From Bermanella sp047628755 (GTDB lineage: Bacteria > Pseudomonadota > Gammaproteobacteria > Pseudomonadales > Oceanobacteraceae), in NCBI GenBank assembly GCA_047628755.1, contig JBLHVV010000024.1, positions 1-31,942 on the forward strand: a DNA stretch of 31,942 nt. Reading direction: 5' to 3'. The notes under the pieces were generated by a model. It searched no databases. It was not told the DNA's origin and saw only the letters and a list, made by a program, of their open reading frames with translations. This document shows positions 16,193 through 25,355 of the stretch, in pieces. The stretch's first letter is position 1; each line of letters begins with the position of its first letter. Position numbers and translations under genes: made by a program.

Positions 16193-16201
16193 GGAGTTCA
16201 C

Positions 16202-16840
16202 ATGATTAAAGAAAGCCAATTAAAGGCCGAAGACGCGTATTTTTCTCAGTCCATAGGCGCTGGTGACTACTTCATTTATCAAATTAATGCAGGGGATACC
16301 ATTCGCATTGTTGATTCCAAAGGCAACCAAGCCGCTGATACGTTATTTTACAATTCAGACGATGTCAGTGAGCGTTACAGTGCTATGGATACGGTCCGTG
16401 AACAGCGAGCGTTATATTTAACCAGTGGATCTATGCTAAAAACAAATCTTAATCGAGATATGTTAGAGATTACAGCCGACACCTGTGGTCGTCACGATAC
16501 CGTGGGTGGCGCCTGTGCGACTGAATCGAATACTGTTAGATACGATCTAGAAAAACGCTGCATGCATGCTTGCCGTGACAGCTGGATGTTAGCCATTCAA
16601 GAAAATGAAAATTACGGATTAACAAAATCTGATATTACTCACAACATTAACTTTTTCATGAATGTGCCTGTAACCAAAGAAGGGAAATTAACCTTCGAAG
16701 ATGGTATTTCGGCTCCAGGAAAGTACGTTGAATTAAAAGCTAAAATGAACACTCTTGTATTAATATCTAACTGTCCACAACTAAACAACCCGTGCAATGG
16801 CTACGACCCTACACCGGTTGAAATATTGGTTTGGTCTTAA
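16202..16840 (+). CDS. cgdB: DUF1989 protein, second carboxyguanidine deiminase subunit (UAAP2)
   Basis: A 212-residue DUF1989 paralogue of the preceding gene. Shared features are the beta-rich core GDTIRIVDSKGNQAADTLFYN, the YSAMDTVREQ segment and the Cys/His cluster DTCGRHDTVGGACATESN (about 98-115), plus CMHACRDSW and a C-terminal NTLVLISNCPQLNNPCNGY. It is expected to form a hetero-oligomer with the upstream product and complete the deiminase. An AAGGAG site lies 5 nt before the ATG. It is followed by 76 bases containing the guanidine-II riboswitch rather than a direct junction, so downstream genes can be tuned apart from the transporter and deiminase. Confidence 0.85.
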   Translation: MIKESQLKAEDAYFSQSIGAGDYFIYQINAGDTIRIVDSKGNQAADTLFYNSDDVSERYSAMDTVREQRALYLTSGSMLKTNLNRDMLEITADTCGRHDTVGGACATESNTVRYDLEKRCMHACRDSWMLAIQENENYGLTKSDITHNINFFMNVPVTKEGKLTFEDGISAPGKYVELKAKMNTLVLISNCPQLNNPCNGYDPTPVEILVWS

Positions 16841-16856
16841 CATATTAGTGGCACCC

Positions 16857-16910
16857 CTAATCAGGACGGCCTGATTAGCTCTTACAGACGGGACGACCCG
16901 AAAGCAGGAA
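16857..16910 (+). ncRNA. Guanidine-II riboswitch (mini-ykkC) inside the operon
   Basis: Two hairpins with the class-defining ACGR loops are present: P1 is a perfect 9-bp stem (CTAATCAGG / CCTGATTAG, 16857-16878) with loop ACGG at 16866-16869, and P2 is a 4-bp stem (CGGG / CCCG, 16889-16900) with loop ACGA at 16893-16896. In both, the loop is closed by G-C pairs. The linker is 10 nt. The ribosome site CAGGA (16905-16909) of the carboxylase gene follows at once. CCTG of P1 (16870-16873) could pair with CAGG (16905-16908) when no ligand is bound. Each hairpin binds one guanidinium in known examples. Confidence 0.92.
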
Positions 16911-16916
16911 TAAATT

Positions 16917-19900
16917 ATGTTCAATACAATTTTAATTGCTAATCGCGGTGCTATTGCCACACGTATTATTCGCACACTTAAAAACATGGGTATTAAATCC
17001 ATAGCGATTTATCACCAAGCGGACAAAGATTCTCTTCATGTTCAGCAAGCCGATGTTGCAGTTTGTTTAGGGGAAGGCAGTGTAGCTGATACCTATCTAA
17101 ATATTGATAACATTATAAAAATTGCCAAGTTACATAATGCCGGCGCCATTCATCCAGGCTACGGTTTTTTAAGTGAAAATACAGAATTTGTGAGTGCCTG
17201 TGAAAATAATGACTTAGTGTTTATTGGACCGACCACTGAACAAATGAAATTATTTAGCTTAAAGCATTTGGCCAGAGAAGCAGCTGAACTAGCAGGCGTG
17301 CCGTTGGTCCCTGGAACGCCACTTATAACCAAGCAACAGGACGCCATTGAATGGGCCAATAAAATTGGCTACCCAATTATGCTTAAAAGCACCGCCGGCG
17401 GCGGCGGCATTGGTATGCAGGCTTGCCATAGTGACAACGAACTGAATAAAGCTTGGAGCAGTGTAAAGCGCTTAGGTGCCAGCTACTTTTCTAACGATGG
17501 GGTATTTTTAGAAAAACTCATTCAGCACGCTCGTCATATTGAAGTTCAAATATTTGCCGACGGTAAGGGCAAAGCCATTAGTTTAGGAGAACGTGATTGC
17601 TCTGCTCAGCGACGCAATCAAAAAGTAGTTGAAGAGACCCCTGCCCACAATATTACCGAAGAAATTCGTCAGCAATTGCACCTCACCGCAGAAAGTCTCA
17701 TGGCATCTGTGCAGTATTGTAACGCCGGAACAGTGGAATTTATTTATGACGATACTAACAACCAGTTTTATTTTTTAGAAGTCAATACCCGCTTACAAGT
17801 AGAGCATGGCATTACCGAACAGGTTTGGGGGATTGATCTTGTAGAGTGCATGATTAAACAAGCCAGTGGTGACCTAGGAGATTTAGATGACATTAAAAGC
17901 GCTTTAACCCCTAGTGGCCACAGTGTTCAAGCACGAATATACGCAGAGAACCCGGCACAAGACTTCATGCCCAGCAGCGGTTTATTATCCAGTGTTACTT
18001 GGCCAGTCGACGATGCTTATAGAATAGATACTTGGATTGAATCAGGTCTTGAAGTCCCTGCATTATTCGATCCTATGATTGCTAAAGTGATTGCCACAGC
18101 TAACGATCGTGAAACTGCGATTAAAAAACTAGAATCGGCATTAAACGACAGTGTCATTTATGGCATTCAAACCAATAAATCGTATGTGCAAGGAATCTTG
18201 AACGGCCCCATGGCCAATGATGGTCAGTTATTTACCAACGACCTTGCAAGCTTTCAAGTAGAGAGTAAAAGTTTTTCGGTCATGAGCGGTGGTACCCAAA
18301 CCACAATACAAGATTTCCCTGGTCGGCAGCATCATTGGAATGTAGGGGTCCCCCCTTCTGGTCCAATGGACGCCTTAAGCTTTCGCTTAGCCAACCAGTT
18401 ACTAGGCAACAATGAACAAGCGGCTGCATTAGAAATAACGTTAAATGGTCCTACTTTAAAATTCAATACAAGGTGCCATGTTGCCATTGTGGGTGCTGAT
18501 TTTAACACCACGCTTGACGGCAAACCAGTGCCCATGAATCAAGTGATCGAAGTGGTTGCTAATCAAGTGCTGTCCATCGGTAAAGTTACTGAACAAGGTG
18601 CACGTTGCTACCTAGCCGTTTCTGGGGGCATCCAATGTCCTGAATATTTAGGATCCAAATCCACTTTCACGTTAGGTCAATTTGGTGGACATGTGGGTCG
18701 TGCTCTTCGCACTGGCGATGTGCTTGAATTAGACCCTTGCGCCCTTTCAATAGAAGCTGCGAAAACAACCATCCCTTCATTAAAAGATATTGTTACACCA
18801 GAGATCACTCAGCTCAGAGTGATTTATGGCCCCCATGGTGCCCCTGATTTTTTCACTGATGAAGACATTAAAACGTTTTTTGAACACACCTGGGACGTAC
18901 ACTACAACTCCTCTCGTACAGGAGTGAGATTAATTGGCCCAAAACCAACTTGGGCAAGAGAAAGCGGCGGTGAAGCGGGTATGCACCCATCTAATATTCA
19001 CGATAATGCTTATGCCTTTGGTACCGTAGATTTCACCGGTGACATGCCCGTTATTCTTGGACCAGACGGCCCATCTCTAGGGGGTTTTGTTTGTCCTGCC
19101 ACCGTGATCACGGCTGATCTTTTTAAAATTGGTCAATTAAAAGCCGGCAGTAAAATTCAATTTATAGCGGTGACTCATGCGCAAGCGGTCGAGTTAGAAA
19201 AATTACAAAAAGAAAACATCAATAGCTTAGATATTCAGCCATCGGAAACCAATGCCATAAATGTAGCCCATTTGCCTGACCCAAAAGTTCATAAAACATC
19301 CATCGGCGAAGACGAGGTAATTTGTCGCTTAGCCGGCGATCACTTTTTATTGATTGAACTTGGCCCGTTGGAGCTGGACATCCCCAGACGTTTTAAAGTT
19401 CATGCCCTGATGCTATGGCTAGAGCAATACACACTCGATAACAAGCTAATGGGCATTCGTGAATTGACGCCGGGCATTCGCTCACTGCAAATACATTTTG
19501 ACTCTCAGCAAGTATCTCTAAGTACGTTAACGGCTTTGATTGATCAAGCGTGTGAGTATGTGGCCACCTCAGAAAACTTAACTGTGCCTTCTCGTACTGT
19601 TTACCTGCCATTAAGTTGGGATGACGAAGCGTGTCAGCTCGCCATCGAAAAATACATTCAGTCGGTTCGCTCTGACGCACCTTGGTGCCCAAGTAACTTA
19701 GAATTTATTCGCCGTATTAACGGTTTAAAAGATATTCAGGCAGTAAAGGATACTGTATTTAACGCTAACTATTTAGTCATGGGTTTAGGTGATGTTTACT
19801 TAGGTGCACCAGTGGCAACACCATTAGACCCTCGACACAGGTTAGTCACCACTAAATACAATCCAGCTAGAACATGGACGGCTGAAAACTGTGTCGGCAT

Positions 19901-20531
19901 TGGCGGTGCGTATATGTGTGTTTATGGAATGGAAGGCCCAGGTGGCTATCAATTTGTGGGGCGTACTTCACAGGTATGGAATCGCTACCATAAAACAGAC
20001 AATTTCACTCAACCTTGGTTATTGCGTTTCTTTGACCAAATTAAGTTTTATGAAGTGAGCCCTGAAGAACTGTTAGATATTCGTGAAAAATTACCCAAAG
20101 GACAAACGTCTATTCGAATTGAAGAAACTGAATTCAGCTTAAACGAGTATCAAGGGTTCTTAGATGAGAACAGCGCCGATATTAATGAGTTTGTTAACGC
20201 CAGAGGGCAAGCATTCGATGAAGAACTGGCCATGTGGAAAAGGAATGGCCTGCTAACTTATGAGCAAGCAGATGAACCACTTATTGATGAAGACGAACTG
20301 ATTATTCCAGACAATTGCAATGTGGCGGACAGCCCTGTTTCTGGCAGCGTATGGCAATGTAATATAAAAGCTGGTGATAAGGTTAATGCAGGTGATGTAC
20401 TGATGATTTTAGAATCTATGAAAATGGAAATTGAAATACATGCTCTCACCAGTGGTACCGTTCACAGTGTATTAAAAGAACAAGGACAATCCATTCAGTC
20501 TGGGCAAGCACTTGTGCTAATTGAACAATAG
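16917..20531 (+). CDS. uca: Guanidine carboxylase (annotated as urea carboxylase)
   Basis: A 1204-residue biotin-dependent carboxylase with all domains in one chain. The biotin carboxylase part (1-450) has ATP-grasp loop LKSTAGGGGIGMQ (about 155-167) and EVNTRLQVEHGITE (about 288-301). The carboxyltransferase part begins at about 455 with a KipA/AHS2-like half (IQDFPGRQHHWNVGVPPSGPMD ... PSLGGFVCPATV) and continues at about 795 with a KipI/AHS1-like half (VICRLAGDHFLLIELG). The biotinyl domain (1131-1204) carries the biotin at K1169 in ILESMKMEIE. Family knowledge: bacterial members linked to DUF1989 genes and guanidine riboswitches prefer guanidine to urea. Both riboswitches here support that reading; the substrate-setting residue was not mapped. 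The start ATG 16917 follows the riboswitch ribosome site. Allophanate hydrolase follows as a separate gene, unlike the fused eukaryotic urea amidolyase. Confidence 0.92.
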   Translation: MFNTILIANRGAIATRIIRTLKNMGIKSIAIYHQADKDSLHVQQADVAVCLGEGSVADTYLNIDNIIKIAKLHNAGAIHPGYGFLSENTEFVSACENNDLVFIGPTTEQMKLFSLKHLAREAAELAGVPLVPGTPLITKQQDAIEWANKIGYPIMLKSTAGGGGIGMQACHSDNELNKAWSSVKRLGASYFSNDGVFLEKLIQHARHIEVQIFADGKGKAISLGERDCSAQRRNQKVVEETPAHNITEEIRQQLHLTAESLMASVQYCNAGTVEFIYDDTNNQFYFLEVNTRLQVEHGITEQVWGIDLVECMIKQASGDLGDLDDIKSALTPSGHSVQARIYAENPAQDFMPSSGLLSSVTWPVDDAYRIDTWIESGLEVPALFDPMIAKVIATANDRETAIKKLESALNDSVIYGIQTNKSYVQGILNGPMANDGQLFTNDLASFQVESKSFSVMSGGTQTTIQDFPGRQHHWNVGVPPSGPMDALSFRLANQLLGNNEQAAALEITLNGPTLKFNTRCHVAIVGADFNTTLDGKPVPMNQVIEVVANQVLSIGKVTEQGARCYLAVSGGIQCPEYLGSKSTFTLGQFGGHVGRALRTGDVLELDPCALSIEAAKTTIPSLKDIVTPEITQLRVIYGPHGAPDFFTDEDIKTFFEHTWDVHYNSSRTGVRLIGPKPTWARESGGEAGMHPSNIHDNAYAFGTVDFTGDMPVILGPDGPSLGGFVCPATVITADLFKIGQLKAGSKIQFIAVTHAQAVELEKLQKENINSLDIQPSETNAINVAHLPDPKVHKTSIGEDEVICRLAGDHFLLIELGPLELDIPRRFKVHALMLWLEQYTLDNKLMGIRELTPGIRSLQIHFDSQQVSLSTLTALIDQACEYVATSENLTVPSRTVYLPLSWDDEACQLAIEKYIQSVRSDAPWCPSNLEFIRRINGLKDIQAVKDTVFNANYLVMGLGDVYLGAPVATPLDPRHRLVTTKYNPARTWTAENCVGIGGAYMCVYGMEGPGGYQFVGRTSQVWNRYHKTDNFTQPWLLRFFDQIKFYEVSPEELLDIREKLPKGQTSIRIEETEFSLNEYQGFLDENSADINEFVNARGQAFDEELAMWKRNGLLTYEQADEPLIDEDELIIPDNCNVADSPVSGSVWQCNIKAGDKVNAGDVLMILESMKMEIEIHALTSGTVHSVLKEQGQSIQSGQALVLIEQ

Positions 20532-20553
20532 AATTGAGACTAGGAATAACAAT

Positions 20554-22341
20554 ATGTTTAACTTAAATATTACGGCACTTAAAGTAGCCTATAGAAATAA
20601 CGAGATAAGCCCAAAAGAACTGATTCATAAACTACGTGATCAAGCGGTAGCGCAAAAAGATTACAACGCATGGATTACGCTTTTAGACTCAGTCCAATTG
20701 AATGAATATCTAACTTACCTTGACGGTAAGTCAGTAGACGACTTACCGCTTTACGGTGTGCCATTTGCAATTAAGGACAATATAGATTTAGCCGGTGTAC
20801 CAACAACCGCCGCTTGCCCTGACTTTGCTTATATTCCAACAGAGAATGCCTTTGTGGTTGAACAGTTAATAAAAGCTGGGGCCATTCCATTAGGCAAAAC
20901 TAACCTAGACCAATTTGCCACTGGCTTAGTGGGAATGCGTAGCCCATATGGTGAAGGTAAAAATGCCTTTAATACAGATTATGTTTCTGGTGGCTCCAGT
21001 GCTGGATCGGCCATCAGTACCGCTCTAAGCCAGGTAAGCTTTGCGTTGGGTACCGATACCGCCGGCAGTGGTCGCATACCGGCTGCCTTTAATAACTTAA
21101 TTGGTCACAAGCCAACCAAAGGCTTGTTCAGTAATACTGGACTGGTTCCCGCTTGCCTGAGTCTAGATTGCATCACAGTGCTTGCCGTTAATACACAAGA
21201 TGCGGCCTTGGTCACATCGGTGGCCGGTCAGTATGATAGTCACGACAGTTACGCTCGTGAAAACTCTCATGGAAATTTAATTCGTTACTTTGCACCTAAG
21301 CTGCCTAAAACGTTTACGTTTGGTGTACCACTGCAATTAGAATTTCATGGTAATACAGAAACCGAAGCCATGTTTAGTGCCACTATTAAGCGTTTAGAAA
21401 AAATGGGGGGCAAGAAAGTAGAAATGGATTTTGAACCGTTTGTTAAAGCGGCTCAATTATTATACGAAGGTCCTTGGGTGGCAGAACGCTGGATTGCCAC
21501 TAAAGATGTGAAGCGTGAATCTATGCTGCCAGTGATTCAAACGATTGTTGGTGGTGCTGAAGGTAAAACCGCAGCCGATGTATTTTCTGCACAATATCAA
21601 TTGCAGGCATACAAAAAAATATGCGATGCTAAAGTAGATGCCGTTGACTTTATATTAACACCAACCTGCCCAACACAATTTACCCGTGAAGAATTACGTG
21701 AAGAACCGATCAAATACAATTCTATCTTGGGTACTTATACCAACTTTATGAATTTATTAGATTACACCGCCACTAATATTCCTGTGGGCTGCACAGAGAA
21801 TAACGTTAGTTGGGGCGTAACATTATTCAGCCATGCATTTACTGACATAAAATTACTTAGCTACGGAGGTGCATTGCACGAAGCACTTAATCTTCCACAA
21901 GGGGCTACTAAGTTTGCTTTACAAAAATTTGAAGGCAGCGACATTCCAGCTCCAGAAAGTAATATTAACGTAGTGGTATGTGGTGCCCACTTAGAAGGCT
22001 TTCCGCTTAACTGGCAACTAACTGAACGGGGAGCTATCCTGGTTTCAAAAACTGAAAGCTCAGCTAAGTATCAACTTTACGCACTACCCGATGGCAAACG
22101 CCCAGCGATGCTCCGTGATGAAGAAAATGGAAAAGCGATAGCCGTGGAAGTATGGTCTATGCCAATGAAAAACTTTGGATCATTTGTTGCAGGTATTCCA
22201 GCACCCTTGGGTATCGGTAAAGTAGAATTAGCCGATGGTAATTGGTATTGTGGATTTATGAGCGAAGGCAATATCGTAGCCGACGCTAAAAACGTAAGTG
22301 AATTTGGTGGCTGGAAAGCATACCGGAAATCCCTTAGCTGA
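20554..22341 (+). CDS. atzF: Allophanate hydrolase
   Basis: A 595-residue cytosolic enzyme that splits allophanate to ammonia and CO2, the last step of the pathway. The amidase-signature domain (1-460) shows the Ser-cisSer-Lys triad: K74 in FAIKDNID, S148 in VSGGSSAGSA and nucleophile S172 in GTDTAGSGRIPA. The C-terminal domain (about 475-595, NVVVCGAHLEGFPLNWQLT ... GNWYCGFMSEG ... FGGWKAYR) is the one that handles the N-carboxycarbamate intermediate in characterised enzymes. ATG 20554 was chosen: AGGAAT lies about 7 nt upstream. A TTG at 20521, inside the carboxylase gene, gives only an unlikely Asn/Arg-rich extension. A terminator follows at 22360, ending the operon. Confidence 0.93.
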   Translation: MFNLNITALKVAYRNNEISPKELIHKLRDQAVAQKDYNAWITLLDSVQLNEYLTYLDGKSVDDLPLYGVPFAIKDNIDLAGVPTTAACPDFAYIPTENAFVVEQLIKAGAIPLGKTNLDQFATGLVGMRSPYGEGKNAFNTDYVSGGSSAGSAISTALSQVSFALGTDTAGSGRIPAAFNNLIGHKPTKGLFSNTGLVPACLSLDCITVLAVNTQDAALVTSVAGQYDSHDSYARENSHGNLIRYFAPKLPKTFTFGVPLQLEFHGNTETEAMFSATIKRLEKMGGKKVEMDFEPFVKAAQLLYEGPWVAERWIATKDVKRESMLPVIQTIVGGAEGKTAADVFSAQYQLQAYKKICDAKVDAVDFILTPTCPTQFTREELREEPIKYNSILGTYTNFMNLLDYTATNIPVGCTENNVSWGVTLFSHAFTDIKLLSYGGALHEALNLPQGATKFALQKFEGSDIPAPESNINVVVCGAHLEGFPLNWQLTERGAILVSKTESSAKYQLYALPDGKRPAMLRDEENGKAIAVEVWSMPMKNFGSFVAGIPAPLGIGKVELADGNWYCGFMSEGNIVADAKNVSEFGGWKAYRKSLS

Positions 22342-22359
22342 AGTCTAAATAATATTGAT

Positions 22360-22400
22360 GCTAAAAAAGCGTTTATTAAAACATAAGCGTTTTTTTTAGC
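22360..22400. terminator. Terminator of the guanidine operon, probably bidirectional
   Basis: GCTAAAAAA (22360-22368) pairs with TTTTTTAGC (22392-22400), giving a stem with an A-run on one side and a T-run on the other. It stands between the convergent atzF and LpoP-like genes and can serve both strands. Confidence 0.65.
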
Positions 22401-22428
22401 TTAATATAAACTAACACACGCCAATAAA

Positions 22429-22887
22429 TTAATATTGATTAGCCTGAATAGCCGTCAATAAACGCCTTACTTCTATATTGGCGTATTGATCGCTTGCAAC
22501 TAAAGCGAATGCACGGCGGGCCATTTGCTCGGCTTTATTCAAATTACCATCTAACCAAGAAAGATAACTTAAGCGTACATACACACCTGGATCCCGTGTA
22601 GAAATACGCTGTGCTCGCTCTAATAATATCTGGCAAGACTGTAATTCATTTAATAAAAAAGCTCTGTCCGCTTTTTGTAAAAGTGAAGCTAATGCCGTTT
22701 GCTCTGGATATTCATTATCCCCCAGAAGCTGTAGACCTAAATCAGGATGATACCAGCTTGGTAACATTGAGAAGCCACTGCTCTTATTGGCCTGAATCTG
22801 ATCAACCGATTGATGCCGTTGCACACTACAGGCACTTAACAAACTGAATACTGATACAACTATTACTAACTTCAATAAAACTTTCAT
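22429..22887 (-). CDS. TPR-containing lipoprotein, probable LpoP-like activator of PBP1b
   Basis: A 152-residue lipoprotein with signal peptide and lipobox LLSAC (Cys20). Residues about 60-150 form TPR-like helical pairs (ALASLLQKADRAFLLNELQS, VYVRLSYLSWLDGNLNKAEQM, ARRAFALVASD). Its ATG overlaps the stop of mrcB by one base (TAATG), so translation is coupled to PBP1b. In Pseudomonas an outer-membrane TPR lipoprotein encoded next to the PBP1b gene, LpoP, activates that synthase; the position, lipidation and fold match here. The protein is shorter than the Pseudomonas one. The role is inferred from context, and it could be a generic TPR lipoprotein. Confidence 0.75.
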   Translation of the reverse strand: MKVLLKLVIVVSVFSLLSACSVQRHQSVDQIQANKSSGFSMLPSWYHPDLGLQLLGDNEYPEQTALASLLQKADRAFLLNELQSCQILLERAQRISTRDPGVYVRLSYLSWLDGNLNKAEQMARRAFALVASDQYANIEVRRLLTAIQANQY

Positions 22888-25172
22888 TAATTAAATATCC
22901 GTGACCACCAAGGTTTTTGTGCGATTTCTGGCTGAGAGCAATCAGTTGTTTGCAACGGCTCTTGGCCTTTTATGAATGGCATGAGTTGCGCACCTTCACA
23001 TGACGCGTCTGTAATAGCGTTGCCATTCACATTCACCCAGCGCTCTATTATATTTTCAGATGGTAATGGATATAAAGGCTTTAATGGTAAGTCTTTAAAA
23101 GTATGGGCCCATATTCTTAATGCACCACCCGCACCTGTGATCGGCATGGTTTTATTATCGTCACGCCCCACCCAAACCACCGCTAACTTATCTCCACTAA
23201 AACCTGTAAACCAGCTGTCCCTTTGGCTATCGCTGGTTCCCGTTTTACCGGCTAAATTTAAGGTTTCATCAAACTGGCTATTTAAAAAGCGACCCGTTCC
23301 AATTTTTACCACTTGCTGCATCGCTTTTTGAATTAAATAGGCCGGCTCGGTTTTAATACTTTGTGTGACGTTAAACCCGTATCGACTTAATAACTTTCCC
23401 TCTGCTGTACTCACCGCACGAATGGCTTTTAGCGGAGTTTGAAATCCAGAAGCCGCGATAGTTTGATACATTTGCGCTACCTCAAACGGCGACAGTTCGA
23501 ATGCGCCTAAAACAATTGAAGGGTAAGCTGGTAGGTCCCGTTCAACGCCTAAGTCTTTAAGTGTCTTAACTACATTAGACAAACCAATTTGTAATCCTAA
23601 ACGCGCCGTTGCCTGATTTAGAGATCTAGCCATCGCCTGATATAAAGGCACTATACCGTGACTTTCATGATCATAGTTTTTAGGTTCCCAAACATTTCCA
23701 TTGGCACCTGCTACTTTAATTGGAGCGTCATCTAACGGCGTAATAAAATGATAACGACTGTCTCGTAGGGCGGTTAGATAAACCGCTGGTTTAGCCAACG
23801 AGCCAATTGAACGGTTTGCGTCTAACGCACGATTAAAACCAAAGTATCTTGGATTACGATCACCTACCAGCGCTTCAACTTCACCACTTTCAGTCGATGC
23901 GACCACCATAGCCCCCTGCAAACCATTTTTCTCTAAGTTAAAATCACGCTCAATATTGTCTAAACGCTTTTTAATTGCTTGCTCTGCACTGCGCTGAATA
24001 ATGGGATTAAGACTGGTGTAAATACGTAAACCTTCAGTAGTAAGGTCTTGCTCTTTATAATCTCTTCGTAACTGTCTACGAACTAAGTCTAAAAAAGCTG
24101 GATATTCAATGCGCTGATACTGACTGTATTCCACCACATTAATATCTCGCTTGTTCCACGTTTTATATTCGTAAGGTGTGATTAACGATTGCTCTCGCAT
24201 AACGCCTAACACTATGTTTCTTCGTGCTATTGCATTTTCTGGTTTACGTTTTGGATTATAAACGCTGGGACCTTTTACCATGCCAACCAAAGTAGCCATC
24301 TCTGGGGGATTTAAATTTCTTATATGCTTACCAAAATAAAACTGACTGGCTAGTCCAAAGCCGTGAATGGCACGACGCCCACTTTGTCCTAGGTATACTT
24401 CGTTTAAATACGTTTCTAAAATCTCATCTTTGTCGTAATGCAGCTCTACTAATATAGACATAAGTGCTTCAACCGCTTTTCGTTGAAGTGAACGTTCCCG
24501 TGTTAAGAAAAAGTTTTTAACCAACTGCTGAGTTAAGGTGGATCCACCTTGAACTAACCCACCTTTTTGCATGTTTACCATTAACGCTCTGGCAATACCC
24601 TTTGGACTAATTCCCCAGTGATCATAAAAGTCACGATCCTCTACTGCCACTAAGGTATCTATTAATAACTTAGGTGCATCTTCTAACTTAATAAGTTGAC
24701 GGTCTTCATTGTGCTTAGGGTAAATACCACCAATTAACAGTGGTTCTAGACGGGCAATATCTGTCGGTACTCCATCTACCCAAAGGCCACTGACAGTATT
24801 GTTATCAAAACGTAAATGGATACGAGCGGCTTGCTCTTCACCGTCATACAAGCGAACGTAGCGACGGTAGATATCCATTTCGTTGCCATCGACCATATAT
24901 TGCCCAGGTGTTTGTACACTGGGTACTCGTCCATAGCCTATTTGCTCAAGCTCTTGAATTAAGTACTTGGGCTTTAGCGCCAGTCCACTATATAACTCCA
25001 TAGGTCTTGCGAATACTTTTGCTGGCAGCGCCCAACGCTTACCTTCAAACTTATCACGCACTTTAGCATCTAGGTAGGCCATTAAAACCGCGAGCACCAC
25101 AACGCCTACAAGAGATAGCTTAAAGAACCACCCTAGATAACGTCTAAATTTTGAATCTGTCACTTTTTTCAT
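22887..25172 (-). CDS. mrcB: Penicillin-binding protein 1B, bifunctional peptidoglycan synthase
   Basis: A 761-residue class A PBP that polymerises glycan strands and cross-links peptides at the inner-membrane surface. It has a cytoplasmic basic start, one membrane segment (about 13-33), and a UB2H-like region (about 60-145) typical of PBP1B. The glycosyltransferase domain follows with catalytic E178 (VEDRDFYDHWG) and GGSTLTQQLVKN (209-220). The transpeptidase has S458-L-A-K461, S517-L-N519 and K643-T-G645. The UB2H region is where lipoprotein activators dock in E. coli, which fits the coupled lipoprotein gene downstream. There is no strong ribosome site before ATG 25172. It is divergent from the PfkB kinase gene. 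The family call is certain. Confidence 0.95.
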   Translation of the reverse strand: MKKVTDSKFRRYLGWFFKLSLVGVVVLAVLMAYLDAKVRDKFEGKRWALPAKVFARPMELYSGLALKPKYLIQELEQIGYGRVPSVQTPGQYMVDGNEMDIYRRYVRLYDGEEQAARIHLRFDNNTVSGLWVDGVPTDIARLEPLLIGGIYPKHNEDRQLIKLEDAPKLLIDTLVAVEDRDFYDHWGISPKGIARALMVNMQKGGLVQGGSTLTQQLVKNFFLTRERSLQRKAVEALMSILVELHYDKDEILETYLNEVYLGQSGRRAIHGFGLASQFYFGKHIRNLNPPEMATLVGMVKGPSVYNPKRKPENAIARRNIVLGVMREQSLITPYEYKTWNKRDINVVEYSQYQRIEYPAFLDLVRRQLRRDYKEQDLTTEGLRIYTSLNPIIQRSAEQAIKKRLDNIERDFNLEKNGLQGAMVVASTESGEVEALVGDRNPRYFGFNRALDANRSIGSLAKPAVYLTALRDSRYHFITPLDDAPIKVAGANGNVWEPKNYDHESHGIVPLYQAMARSLNQATARLGLQIGLSNVVKTLKDLGVERDLPAYPSIVLGAFELSPFEVAQMYQTIAASGFQTPLKAIRAVSTAEGKLLSRYGFNVTQSIKTEPAYLIQKAMQQVVKIGTGRFLNSQFDETLNLAGKTGTSDSQRDSWFTGFSGDKLAVVWVGRDDNKTMPITGAGGALRIWAHTFKDLPLKPLYPLPSENIIERWVNVNGNAITDASCEGAQLMPFIKGQEPLQTTDCSQPEIAQKPWWSRIFN

Positions 25173-25283
25173 TTAACAAGTATACCCAAGCCATTACTAT
25201 AAAATAGGCTAACACACTTATTTTTGTTAACCTTTGGTATAAAAATAATGAGATTTGACGCAGCGCACATTTCTATTGATTCC

Positions 25284-25292
25284 TGCTACACT
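25284..25292 (+). promoter_or_regulatory. Possible extended -10 promoter of the PfkB kinase gene
   Basis: TGCTACACT fits an extended -10 element about 65 bases before the start codon. TTGACG at 25255-25260 lies too far upstream to be its normal -35 box. Confidence 0.3.
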
Positions 25293-25355
25293 TCTCTCGT
25301 TTATTAGGTTCGTTATTCGATCCTTGCACAAGAATTAAAACTCTAGGAATGCAAC

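Noticed and set aside
16857..16900. The two hairpins before the carboxylase gene as a transcription terminator
   Set aside because: No T-run follows, the genes on both sides belong to one pathway, and the ACGR loops match guanidine-II exactly.
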